A stretch of 33,582 nucleotides of DNA from Methylobacter sp. (GCA_002928495.1 PERF01000015.1:1-33582); one strand, 5' to 3'. Shown: positions 10,205-19,168, numbered from the stretch's first letter. The notes: generated by a model not told the origin, from the letters alone. Made by a program: numbers and translations.

Positions 10205-11350
10205 ATGTCTTTTACCTCGCAAGCCGGAAAGCCGGCTGCCGGCCGTAAATTTTGGGTTTTTGTTGCGGTTGCGGTTTTACTCGCCGGTGTTGGCTTGGCG
10301 GTATGGCAGTCAATCATTCATGCTGCCGGAGAGCCTGCGGCCCGGACCGCGCAAGTAATACCCTCGCTTACGGTCAGCAAAACCCAACCGCACCGGCAGC
10401 AATGGCCTGCGGTTATTGAAGCCTCCGGTGCGATTGCGCCTTGGCAGGAGGCGGTGATAGGCGCGCCAATTTCCGGATTGCGGTTAATCGAAGTGCGAGC
10501 CAATGTTGGCGACAAGGTCAAACGCGATCAATTGCTCGCGCGATTTGACGCCGGTTTGCTGCATGCGGAAGAGGCTCAGCTGATGGCCAATCTAGTTGAA
10601 GCCGAAGCCACTGCCAGGCAGGCGCAAACCAATCGCTACAGGGTGCTCAAATTAAAAGGCGTAGGCAGTTTAAGCGAACAAGATCTTCTGCAATACGTCA
10701 CCCAGGCTGAGTCTGCGCGGGCTAGAGCCAATGCTATCAGAGCCCAGGTAGCCGCCAAGCAGTTGCAGCTTAATTACACCCAGGTGAAAGCGCCGGACAG
10801 CGGCGTGATCAGCTCGCGGGAAGCAACACTGGGAGCGGTAGCTATCAGCGGCCAGGAATTATTCCGGTTGATCCGGCAAAATCGTCTGGAATGGCGCGGC
10901 GAGTTAACGGCTTCGCAGCTTTCGCAAATTCAGCCCGGACAAAGCATTCAACTGTCACTGCCAGACGGCAGTCAGGCCAACGCCACGCTACGGCAGACGG
11001 CGCCGGCCATGAACGAGCAATCAAGGCTGGGGCTGGTTTACGCCGATATCGAAAACAATAGCAATGTGCGGGCCGGCATGTATGCCACCGGCCGCATCGT
11101 GCTGGCCAGCACAGCGGCATTGGTGTTGCCTGCGGCCAGCGTCATTATTCGTGACGGGCGTAGTTATGTGGTCAAGCTGAACACTAGCGATGAAGTCACC
11201 GCGGTCAGTTTGCAGGCGGTTAGCACCGGCCGCCGGGAACACGGTGAAGTGGAGATAACGCAAGGATTGGCCGCTGTCGATTGGGTCGTTGTCCAAGGCG
11301 CAGGTTTTCTTAACGATGGCGACTGGGTGCGGGTTTCTGCCGGTGGCTAG
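10205..11350 (+). CDS. RND efflux transporter periplasmic adaptor subunit
   Basis: HlyD/MFP layout: single N-terminal TM, lipoyl/barrel-sandwich halves, coiled-coil hairpin, LNYTQVKAPDSGVISSREATLGAVAISGQELFRL. Confidence 0.92.
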   Translation: MSFTSQAGKPAAGRKFWVFVAVAVLLAGVGLAVWQSIIHAAGEPAARTAQVIPSLTVSKTQPHRQQWPAVIEASGAIAPWQEAVIGAPISGLRLIEVRANVGDKVKRDQLLARFDAGLLHAEEAQLMANLVEAEATARQAQTNRYRVLKLKGVGSLSEQDLLQYVTQAESARARANAIRAQVAAKQLQLNYTQVKAPDSGVISSREATLGAVAISGQELFRLIRQNRLEWRGELTASQLSQIQPGQSIQLSLPDGSQANATLRQTAPAMNEQSRLGLVYADIENNSNVRAGMYATGRIVLASTAALVLPAASVIIRDGRSYVVKLNTSDEVTAVSLQAVSTGRREHGEVEITQGLAAVDWVVVQGAGFLNDGDWVRVSAGG

Positions 11351-11368
11351 GTTTTGGGAAGGCTGAGT

Positions 11369-14300
11369 ATGAATATCTCCACTTGGTCAATCCTGAATCC
11401 CATTCCGATTTTTCTGTTGTTTTTTCTGCTGACCCTGGCCGGCATACGCGGCTTTCAGCAATTGCCCATTCAGAGTTTGCCGGACCTGGATTTGCCTAGC
11501 GTTAATATCCGCCTGGCACTACCCGGCGCCGCGCCGTCCCAGCTGGAAACCGAAGTGGCGCGCAAGGTGGAGGATTCGGTCGCCACCTTGTCCGGCATCA
11601 AACATATCCGCACTTCGATTACCGACGGTTTGGTGGTGATTAGTGCCGAATTCGTGCTGGAGAAGCAACTGTCGGACGCCTTGATCGAAACCAAAGATGC
11701 CTTGGATCGGGTGCGCGCCGATTTGCCCAACAATCTGGAGCCGCCAACCGTGAGCGCGGTCATTGTCGGCGGGGTGCCGACAGTCACTTATGCGGTCTCG
11801 TCAACCAAACTTGATGAAGAGGCGTTGTCCTGGTATATCGACAACACACTCAGTAAAACCTTGTCCGGCGATCCGGGAATCGGCCGCTTCGAGCGTTTGG
11901 GCGGTGTGCAGCGTGAAGTGCTGATCGAAGTCGATCCGGTTCGGCTGGCGTCGCTCAATGTCACGGCAACCGATGTTTCCAAGGCGTTGCGCCGGGTTCA
12001 GCAGGAATCGTCGGGCGGGCGCGGCAATTTGGGTTTAAAAGAGCAGTCGGTTCGCACGCTGGCAACGGTGCGGACGGCAGCCGATCTCGACAGCCTGCCG
12101 GTTGCCGCCGGTAACGGCCAGGACGTGCGCTTGGATCAAATCGCCAGCGTCCGTGATGTTCCCGCCGAACGCAGCCAGATTGCCACATTGGACGGCAAGC
12201 CGGCAATTGCGTTTAATATTTTCCGCGCGAAAGGCTTCGATGAAACGCGGGTTGCGGAAAATGTCAGCCAAGCCCTGGCAAAACTTCAGCAAGCCGATCC
12301 CAGCTTGAGCTTTACCTTGGTGTCCGGCTCAGTCGCTTATGCCCACGAACAATACCGTGGCTCCATGACCATGTTGTACGAAGGCTCAATATTAGCGGTG
12401 CTGGTGGTTTGGTGGTTTCTTAGGGATTGGCGCGCCACGCTGGTTTCGGCTTCGGCATTGCCGCTGTCTATTCTGCCGGCTTTCGCAGTCATGCACTGGC
12501 TGGGTTTTTCCTTGAATATGCTGACTTTGCTGGCGCTGGCCATCGTTGTAGGCATACTGGTGGACGATGCCATCGTTGAAATCGAAAATATCGAACGCCA
12601 TGCCAAAACCGGCAAATCCATACGGCAGGCGGCGATAGATGCGGTCGAGGAAATCGGGCTCGCGGTTATCGCCACGACCATGACACTGGTGGCGGTATTT
12701 ATGCCTACCGCCCTGATGAGCGGCATTCCCGGCCTGTTCTTCCGGCAATTCGGCTGGACCGCCGTGGTGGCGGTGCTGGCGTCGTTGCTGGTGGCGCGCA
12801 TGTTGACGCCGATGCTGGCAGTGGCCTGGTTAAGCGCAAGGCCGCATAACGCCGAACCGGATAACCGACTGATGCAATGGTATCTCCAAGTGGTGACCTG
12901 GACTTTGTCTCACCGTATTGGCGTAGTGCTATTCTCGGTGCTGTTCTTTATCGGCTCCTGCGCCTTGTTGCCGCTACTACCCAAAGGCTTTGTGCCGCCG
13001 GCCGATCGGGGTTATTCCTCGATTAGTTTTCAACTACCGCCCGGGAGTGCTTTGCCGGATGCCGTGCAAGTTGCCGAGGCTATGCAAGCCGAACTCCGCG
13101 ATATTCCAGGCATAGCGCACCGGTTGGTTACTATCGGTAACAACCAGGTAATCGGCGGCGGCTTGACGCAAGCCGGCGAAGTCCGCAAGGGTACCTTGAT
13201 TTTGTCGTTGCAGGAACGCGCTAAGCGCCCGCCGCAGGCTGAAATCGAGCAAGCCGTACGCAAGGCCTTACAGAAAGTCCCCGGCGCACGTTTTACCATC
13301 GGCGTGGGTGCACCGGGTGAAAAGCTGACGTTGATTTTATCCAGCGATAATGTAGCGGCATTGAAGGCAGCGGCGCGGAATTTGGAGCGCGAGTTGCGCG
13401 GCATGGGCGTGCTGGGAAATATTAATTCCACCGCCAGCCTGGAGCGCCCGGAGATAGTTATCCGGCCCGACTGGCAACGGGCCGCCGAGCTGGGCGTCAC
13501 TGCCGAGCTGATTGGAGAGACGATGCGTATTGCCACTACCGGCGATTTTGACACGCAACTGGCCAAACTCAATCTGGACAACCGCCAGCTCAATATCCGC
13601 GTGCGCATGCCGGAACAAGACCGGCAAAACCTGGACATATTGGGCAATTTGCGGGTACGCACCACCAACGGTCTGGTGCCGCTGGCCAGTATTGCCGGGT
13701 TATCGCTGGAAAGCAGCCCGCTGCAAATCGACCGCTTCGACCGGCACCGTTACGTTACCGTTAACGCCGAACTGGGTGGACTGCCGTTAGGCAAAATGCT
13801 GGCCGCCGCCAAGGCGCTGCCGGCGGTACAAAATCTGCCATCCAGCGTCAAGTTGATTCACACCGGCGATGCCGAAATCATGAATGAACTGGCGGCTAAT
13901 TTCGCCTTGGCCATGTTGACCGGATTGCTGTGCGTATTTTGTGTTTTGGTGCTGTTGTTTAAGGACTTTTTCCATCCTCTGACGATTTTATCGGCCATTC
14001 CCCTGTCTCTAGGCGGCGCTTTTGTGCTGATGTTGATGACTCAAAGTGAGCTTAACCTGCCTTCCATGATCGGTTTTGTCATGTTGATGGGGATAGTCAC
14101 CAAGAATTCTATCCTGCTGGTCGAGTACGCCTTGGTCGGCATGAACGAGAGGCAGATGTCTCGGCATGATGCCTTAATCGATGCTTGCCGCAAACGTGCG
14201 CGACCAATTTTGATGACCACGCTGGCCATGATTGCCGGCATGCTGCCGATAGCCTTGGGCTTGGGCGCCGATGCCGGTTTCCGCCAACCGATGGCGATTG

Positions 14301-14452
14301 CCGTGGTGGGCGGCTTGGTGAGCTCTACGTTTTTGAGTCTGGTGGTCGTGCCGGTCACATTTACCTATGTTGACGGTATCCGGCGGCGTTGGCAAACACT
14401 TTGGAAATCCGGCAAGCCTGCAAGTGAACTGACCACTGCCGAGCTGGAATAG
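11369..14452 (+). CDS. RND efflux transporter permease subunit (AcrB/MexB-like superfamily)
   Basis: About 1,030 aa; LPDLDLPSVNIRLALPGAAPSQLETEVARKVEDSVATLSGIKHIRT; VGILVDDAIVEIENIERH; MLMGIVTKNSILLVEYA. ATG at 11369 preferred over the TTG start at 11354. Confidence 0.96.
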   Translation: MNISTWSILNPIPIFLLFFLLTLAGIRGFQQLPIQSLPDLDLPSVNIRLALPGAAPSQLETEVARKVEDSVATLSGIKHIRTSITDGLVVISAEFVLEKQLSDALIETKDALDRVRADLPNNLEPPTVSAVIVGGVPTVTYAVSSTKLDEEALSWYIDNTLSKTLSGDPGIGRFERLGGVQREVLIEVDPVRLASLNVTATDVSKALRRVQQESSGGRGNLGLKEQSVRTLATVRTAADLDSLPVAAGNGQDVRLDQIASVRDVPAERSQIATLDGKPAIAFNIFRAKGFDETRVAENVSQALAKLQQADPSLSFTLVSGSVAYAHEQYRGSMTMLYEGSILAVLVVWWFLRDWRATLVSASALPLSILPAFAVMHWLGFSLNMLTLLALAIVVGILVDDAIVEIENIERHAKTGKSIRQAAIDAVEEIGLAVIATTMTLVAVFMPTALMSGIPGLFFRQFGWTAVVAVLASLLVARMLTPMLAVAWLSARPHNAEPDNRLMQWYLQVVTWTLSHRIGVVLFSVLFFIGSCALLPLLPKGFVPPADRGYSSISFQLPPGSALPDAVQVAEAMQAELRDIPGIAHRLVTIGNNQVIGGGLTQAGEVRKGTLILSLQERAKRPPQAEIEQAVRKALQKVPGARFTIGVGAPGEKLTLILSSDNVAALKAAARNLERELRGMGVLGNINSTASLERPEIVIRPDWQRAAELGVTAELIGETMRIATTGDFDTQLAKLNLDNRQLNIRVRMPEQDRQNLDILGNLRVRTTNGLVPLASIAGLSLESSPLQIDRFDRHRYVTVNAELGGLPLGKMLAAAKALPAVQNLPSSVKLIHTGDAEIMNELAANFALAMLTGLLCVFCVLVLLFKDFFHPLTILSAIPLSLGGAFVLMLMTQSELNLPSMIGFVMLMGIVTKNSILLVEYALVGMNERQMSRHDALIDACRKRARPILMTTLAMIAGMLPIALGLGADAGFRQPMAIAVVGGLVSSTFLSLVVVPVTFTYVDGIRRRWQTLWKSGKPASELTTAELE

Positions 14453-14528
14453 TCCATGATAGGATTGAACTTGCAGGACAAATGCGGTATATACCGTTTC
14501 ATCATACCTTCAACCATTAAGAATCGTT

Positions 14529-15068
14529 ATGGCCGGACAATCGTTGCAAGATCAATTGTTAAAATCGGGTTTGGTCACTTCCGCTCAGGTCAAAACCGTT
14601 AAAACGGATAAACATAAACAGGTTCAACAGCAGCGCAAAAATAAAATCGCGGCGCAGGACGAGGCCAAGCAGTTAGCGCAACAGGCCAAGGCGGAACAAG
14701 CGGAAAAAGACCGCTTGTTAAACCAACAACGGCATCAGGAAGAGCAGCAAAAACAACTGGTTGTGCAAATTAAACAGCTGGTGGAAGCCAACCGCTTGGC
14801 GCAGGCTACCGATGGCGAAGCCTATCATTTTGCCGATCGCGGTAAAATCAAAACACTTTACGTCAGCTCAAACGTGCGTGCCCAACTGGTAGCCGGGCAG
14901 GTCAATGTGGTCAGGGTGGGGCAAAGCTATGAACTGGTCCCGGCGCAGGTTGCCGAAAAAATCCGGCAGAAAGACCCGGTTTGGGTTATCGATAATCCTG
15001 CTTCTTCAGCGGGTGAGGAGGGTTCGGAATATGCCGGTTACCAAGTTCCGGATGATTTAATCTGGTAA
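14529..15068 (+). CDS. DUF2058 domain-containing protein (YaiL-like)
   Basis: MAGQSLQDQLLKSGLVTSAQVKTVKTDKHKQVQQQRKNK with a lysine/glutamine-rich coil; HFADRGKIKTLYVS. Confidence 0.87.
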   Translation: MAGQSLQDQLLKSGLVTSAQVKTVKTDKHKQVQQQRKNKIAAQDEAKQLAQQAKAEQAEKDRLLNQQRHQEEQQKQLVVQIKQLVEANRLAQATDGEAYHFADRGKIKTLYVSSNVRAQLVAGQVNVVRVGQSYELVPAQVAEKIRQKDPVWVIDNPASSAGEEGSEYAGYQVPDDLIW

Positions 15069-15081
15069 GCCCGGAAATTTT

Positions 15082-16659
15082 TTAGCCTAGGCAGCAGCGA
15101 TTGCGGCCTTGTTGTTTGGCCTGGTAAAGCGCTTGATCGGCGCGCTCAAACACCGAATCAGCATCATCTTCGGCAGTAAATTCGGCGATACCGCAAGAAA
15201 TGGTAATGGGTATGGCAGTGCCGCCGGCATTGAATTTGGTGCGTTCTATAACGATGCGCAGCTGGTCGGCAATTTTAAATGCTTGGTTCTTGTTGGTATT
15301 GGGCAGCAGGATAACAAATTCTTCTCCCCCGATACGGGCAGGAAAGTCGTACTTTCTACAATGCTGGGATAGTTGTTTGGCAATAATAGCCAGCGTCCGG
15401 TCACCTGATTTGTGGCCGAAATTGTCGTTAATGGATTTGAAAAAATCGATGTCGATGACAACTAACGATAATGGCGACCCGTTGCGCTGCATGCGTGAAA
15501 ACTCGCGAGTCAACTGCTCTTGATAAGCCAGCCGGTTTGGTAAACCGGTTAAAGTATCGCGCATGGCCAAAGATTCCGCCATTTGCAATTTTGATTTTAA
15601 TTCGGCCGATTCAGTTTCCATGGACTGCAATTTGGTGTTCATCACATCCAATTGCTGTTGCCACTGTTGGCGCTGCAAGCTTTCGTTTTGATTTTGTTGG
15701 GCAATTTCTTGGGTAATTTCAGTTAACTTCACGTTGATGATGGCCTTTAGCGGTTCCAGTTTGGTGGCTTGGCTGGAGTGAAGTTGAAGTTGCTTCATCT
15801 GATCTGAAATCGATTGATCGTGTTTTTCCCGGTTTAGAGAGGCTTCTAACACGGCTGACCGGGCGCCGGTGAGCGTGCTGCCCAGGTCAATAAGTCGGTC
15901 GGTTAGCTGGGCCAAAAAGCGGTCGATTTCCTGTTGCTCTTGTTCAAGATGCTGCTTGATGTTAAGAATTAAGGCAATCACATCATCCAGCAGGTTTTCC
16001 AATAGCGGGGTTGGCTTCGAGGTATTGAGTTTTTGTTTTAATTCAAGGGCTTGTTCGGAAAATAGCTCAGGGATCTCGATGTTTTCCATGAGCCTGAGCA
16101 ATTGTGCGGCGATGACTTCGCATTCAATATAGTCTTCATACGCTTCCTGCGCTTCGCGTGTGCCGCTTTCAGCATTCTGCACCGGCAGTTGAAACGGCCC
16201 CATGGCCTCAAATAAGGCATTTAAAAATGCTTTGCCGTTGTAAAACGTATTATTCTGCAGTTGGGACCGTAAATCCGCCAGGTTTAAGGTTTGCGGCGAG
16301 TTTACATAAAGCCGCTCCAGAAAATCGAAAACCAAAGCGCAATCAATAGGCTGTGGCCGGTCTTCCGTGTCGGAGATTCTGGCCAGCGTATTGGTCAGGT
16401 TGTTCAGCTCGGCCTGCAGTTTTTTATCATTAACGCCGTCTCTTAAGCTGTCGCGCAAAGCCAGCATGTGGTTATCGATGTGAGGATCGAATCCGGATGC
16501 GGTAATCGAGAGCTTTACAATCACTTTGCACAGCAGAGCTTGCTTTTCCTCAAGTTCATTTATCGACTTATCGTGGCGGTCGAACAGAGTCGTGTATTTA
16601 GTGCGCCAGTAGTTGTCTTCGTGTTGAGATTCCGGCTCGTCGTGCTTGGGTGTGCTCAT
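15082..16659 (-). CDS. GGDEF-domain diguanylate cyclase with long coiled-coil N-terminal region
   Basis: RDTLTGLPNRLAYQEQL...VVIDIDFFKSINDNFGHKSGDRTLAIIAKQL...RKYDFPARIGGEEFVILLPNT. GGEEF active site and RxxD I-site both intact. Confidence 0.93.
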   Translation of the reverse strand: MSTPKHDEPESQHEDNYWRTKYTTLFDRHDKSINELEEKQALLCKVIVKLSITASGFDPHIDNHMLALRDSLRDGVNDKKLQAELNNLTNTLARISDTEDRPQPIDCALVFDFLERLYVNSPQTLNLADLRSQLQNNTFYNGKAFLNALFEAMGPFQLPVQNAESGTREAQEAYEDYIECEVIAAQLLRLMENIEIPELFSEQALELKQKLNTSKPTPLLENLLDDVIALILNIKQHLEQEQQEIDRFLAQLTDRLIDLGSTLTGARSAVLEASLNREKHDQSISDQMKQLQLHSSQATKLEPLKAIINVKLTEITQEIAQQNQNESLQRQQWQQQLDVMNTKLQSMETESAELKSKLQMAESLAMRDTLTGLPNRLAYQEQLTREFSRMQRNGSPLSLVVIDIDFFKSINDNFGHKSGDRTLAIIAKQLSQHCRKYDFPARIGGEEFVILLPNTNKNQAFKIADQLRIVIERTKFNAGGTAIPITISCGIAEFTAEDDADSVFERADQALYQAKQQGRNRCCLG

Positions 16660-16691
16660 AGTGCTTGTTGTTTCGGCGTTTGGTTAAAGCT

Positions 16692-17312
16692 TTAGTGGCC
16701 AGTGCTTTCCTGTTTGATGAGTTTATCCATGACTTCAATGATTTTTTCCGGGCTGCCTGCCAGCGGGCCGTTGGTTTTATATTTGCCATTGATAATCACG
16801 GCAGGTACTCCGGTTATGCCGTAGCGGGCAGGCATGGCTTGGGCCTGGCGCATTTTGGCGTCTACCGCGAATGAATTGAAAGCAGTGCGGAAATCCTGTT
16901 CCTTGACGCCGTGCTCGACAAAAAACTTGGCAAGTTGGTCTTCGCTGTCGAGTTTTTGCTTTTTACTCTGTACCACCTCAAAAAAATCATGATTAATTTT
17001 GTCGACCACGCCCAGTGTCTCGGCCGTAAAATAAGCTTTGGCGTGTTTGCCCCATAACTCGTTGAAAATAGTCGGCTGGCGGACAAAATCGACATTGGCG
17101 GGTTTGTTTTTAAGCCATTTTTCCATGTAGGGCTCCAAGGCATAGCAATGCGGGCAACCGTACCAGAAGAATTCTATGACCTCAATTTTCGCTGGGTCGC
17201 GTGTCGGCTGGGCCGGCGATAATGCTTCATAGCCGGTGGATTCCGCTCTTACCAACGCCGCGCACATCATTAAGGCGAGTAATAAAACGTTACGGATGCG
17301 TTTTTTTAACAT
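16692..17312 (-). CDS. dsbA: Thiol:disulfide interchange protein DsbA
   Basis: Signal peptide; EFFWYGCPHCYALEPYMEKWL (CPHC); YGITGVPAVIINGKY (cis-Pro). Confidence 0.95.
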   Translation of the reverse strand: MLKKRIRNVLLLALMMCAALVRAESTGYEALSPAQPTRDPAKIEVIEFFWYGCPHCYALEPYMEKWLKNKPANVDFVRQPTIFNELWGKHAKAYFTAETLGVVDKINHDFFEVVQSKKQKLDSEDQLAKFFVEHGVKEQDFRTAFNSFAVDAKMRQAQAMPARYGITGVPAVIINGKYKTNGPLAGSPEKIIEVMDKLIKQESTGH

Positions 17313-17454
17313 GACAATCTCCTTTTTGTTATTTCAGGCTTTAAGCGGTTTTGAAAAAAACCGGGTGGCGGGCCGTATAACCATAAAAGCATAGTTATTA
17401 ACCCGAAAAATGCAATTACGGCCAGTATGAAAGCCGGTTGCATCAGGTTTTGGC

Positions 17455-17478
17455 CAGCCTGCCGGGATCAGCAGGCTG
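17455..17478. terminator. Hairpin CAGCCTGC-CGGGATCA-GCAGGCTG just downstream of cytochrome c4 (minus strand)
   Basis: 8-bp perfect stem, 8-nt loop, no clear U-tract; could be a weak terminator or mRNA-stabilising hairpin. Confidence 0.35.
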
Positions 17479-17489
17479 CGTGTGTGACC

Positions 17490-18169
17490 TTATTTCATGA
17501 CGGAAATTCTATAAGCGACGGCTTTTATTTCTTCGTCAGTCATTTTCTTGGCAATCATGTGCATCATGTTGTCCGGGTTCATCGCGCGCGCGCCGGATTT
17601 AAAATCGTTGAGGGTTTTAATCAGGTAGTCGCGTGCTGGGAGTGCACAACTGGAAAAGCAGCGGGTTTGTTGCCTTCGCCGTGCGGGCCGTGGCAAGCGA
17701 TACAGGCCGACACTTCCCGGGTTAAATCGCCGTTGCGGTACAAGTCGCTGCCTTGGGCGATAAGTTCTTCCACGGTTTTGGCGGTGTTCGGCGAATTATC
17801 TTCGTTATCTTCATCGTCGTCATTGGCCGGTAGTACCGGCATGTCGTTACGGGAAATTTTTTGCGCCGCGTAAAATGCAGCCAAATCGGCGATGTCATCA
17901 TCCGATAAAGCTTTGGCCATGGATGACATCATGGCATCCTTGCGCTTACCGGCCTTAAATGCCAGAAGCTGATTGACCAGATACGAGGCATGCTGCTGGG
18001 CTAGCTTGGGAAAAGTGGTGCTTTCGCTGTTGCCGTCAGCGCCGTGGCAACCCGAGCAGGAAGCGGATTTTTCTTTTCCGGCGTGAATATCGCCTGCTGC
18101 GTGTAAAATAGTGTTAACACTGGTTAAGGCTATGGCAGCGGTGAGCACCAGTAATTTTTTTTTCATCAA
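17490..18169 (-). pseudogene. Diheme cytochrome c4 family protein, interrupted by one frameshift near 17631
   Basis: ORF 17621..18169 carries CSGCH and CIACH heme motifs; the remainder HADYLIKTLNDFKSGARAMNPDNMMHMIAKKMTDEEIKAVAYRISVMK is in ORF 17490..17696, one frame over. Confidence 0.85.
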
Positions 18170-18273
18170 ATTCCCCTTTGGAGTTTAAGCCACCCAGGTG
18201 GCAACTTTATTTAATAGCTACCGGCTGTCGGTGGCCGAATTTTACTCCAACTTGGGCTATGAAGCGAGACGGC

Positions 18274-18894
18274 ATGAATCCCATTTACTTCCAGGCAAAA
18301 TTTTTAAGCAGCGCTGCCGATCTTGGCGGCGCACCCTCTGACGAAGGCTTGGAGATAGCTTTTGCAGGGCGTTCCAATGCCGGTAAATCCAGCGCCATTA
18401 ACACTATCACCCGACAAAAAAATCTGGCCAGGACCAGTAAAACTCCCGGGCGCACGCAATTATTGAATTTTTTTTCCGTGAGCGGGCCATTGCGCTTAGT
18501 GGATCTGCCGGGCTACGGTTATGCGCAAGTACCGGCGGAGGTCAAAAAGCAATGGCATGCCATGATGGAGCGTTATTTAACCGGGCGTGAATCGCTATGC
18601 GGCATTGTATTGGTGATGGATGCACGCCGCCCGTTGACCGATTTCGATTGGCAGATGCTGGAATGGGGGGGGCACAATGGCCTGCCGATGCACATTTTGC
18701 TGACTAAAGCCGATAAACTGCCGGATAGTATTGCCGCAAAAACGCTTGCTTCGGTGCAAGAGGCGTTGGATCACAGCGGATTTCCCTATAGCTTGCAATT
18801 GTTTTCGGCGTTAAAGAAAAAAGGCGTGGAAGAGGCCCATCAGGCATTAGACCTTTTGTTTGCGGCTGTCGGGGCTGGCGGTGATAACCCGTAG
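18274..18894 (+). CDS. engB: Ribosome biogenesis GTP-binding protein EngB/YihA/YsxC
   Basis: EIAFAGRSNAGKSSAINTI (G1), TPGRTQLLNFF, RLVDLPGYGYAQVP (G3), LLTKADKL (G4). ATG at 18274 (or 18259) is likelier than the ORF-track start at 18178. Confidence 0.95.
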   Translation: MNPIYFQAKFLSSAADLGGAPSDEGLEIAFAGRSNAGKSSAINTITRQKNLARTSKTPGRTQLLNFFSVSGPLRLVDLPGYGYAQVPAEVKKQWHAMMERYLTGRESLCGIVLVMDARRPLTDFDWQMLEWGGHNGLPMHILLTKADKLPDSIAAKTLASVQEALDHSGFPYSLQLFSALKKKGVEEAHQALDLLFAAVGAGGDNP

Positions 18895-18910
18895 CATATG
18901 CCGACGGGCA

Positions 18911-18944
18911 ATAAAAAAGCCCCAAAAGCGTTTGCCTTTGGGGC
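18911..18944 (-). terminator. Rho-independent terminator read on the minus strand
   Basis: Minus-strand reading GCCCCAAA-GGCAAACGCT-TTTGGGGC-TTTTTTAT: 8-bp stem (18919-18926 / 18937-18944) followed by a U-tract. No U-tract on the plus-strand side, so it does not look like the engB terminator. Confidence 0.8.
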
Positions 18945-19014
18945 CGAGGGGATCAGCAAATGACAAAAAAGGGGGGAAATTGTCAAGCTGATTGTGATGC
19001 TTCCTGGCATACAC
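18911..19014 (-). ncRNA. Putative small RNA of about 105 nt in the Spot 42/ErsA syntenic position (engB-polA interval)
   Basis: Terminator at 18911-18944; stem-loop 18952-18992 (ATCAGC-TTGACAA-TTTCCCCCCTTTT-TTGTCA-TTT-GCTGAT); candidate -10 TATCTT (19021-19026) and -35 TTGAAC (19043-19048), 16-bp spacer, with an A/T-tract upstream. No minus-strand ORF explains it. Confidence 0.58.
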
Positions 19015-19020
19015 GAGTTT

Positions 19021-19048
19021 AAGATAAATGCACGAATGGAAAGTTCAA
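19021..19048 (-). promoter_or_regulatory. Candidate sigma70-type promoter for the minus-strand sRNA
   Basis: TTGAAC-N16-TATCTT (4/6 each) preceded by A/T-rich UP-like sequence AAAAATTTTTTATCACAAAAAATTTAAT. Confidence 0.4.
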
Positions 19049-19168
19049 ATTAAATTTTTTGTGATAAAAAATTTTTCCGGCGCGCTAACCTTGCAGCGGA
19101 CAGGAAAAATGGTTGATCCCAGCGGTTGAAAAAATCTCGTGGGAAAGACTCAGTTTTTATTGAATAAT

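Noticed and set aside
12337-13668. Minus-strand ORFs (154 aa, 212 aa) within the RND permease gene
   Set aside because: Low-complexity Ser/Ala/Thr-rich antisense translations of a GC-rich gene.
17427-17873. 148-aa plus-strand ORF over cytochrome c4
   Set aside because: Antisense to the repaired cytochrome c4 gene; no domain.
18961-18992. Alternative sRNA promoter: TTGACA on the minus strand within the C6 hairpin (17-bp spacer to TCATTT)
   Set aside because: Perfect -35 hexamer but a very poor -10 (2/6), and it overlaps the proposed hairpin; the TTGAAC/TATCTT pair upstream fits better.
19060-19080. CRP-like TGTGA near the sRNA promoter (Spot 42 is CRP-repressed in E. coli)
   Set aside because: Only a half-site TGTGAT with no TCACA partner at the right spacing.
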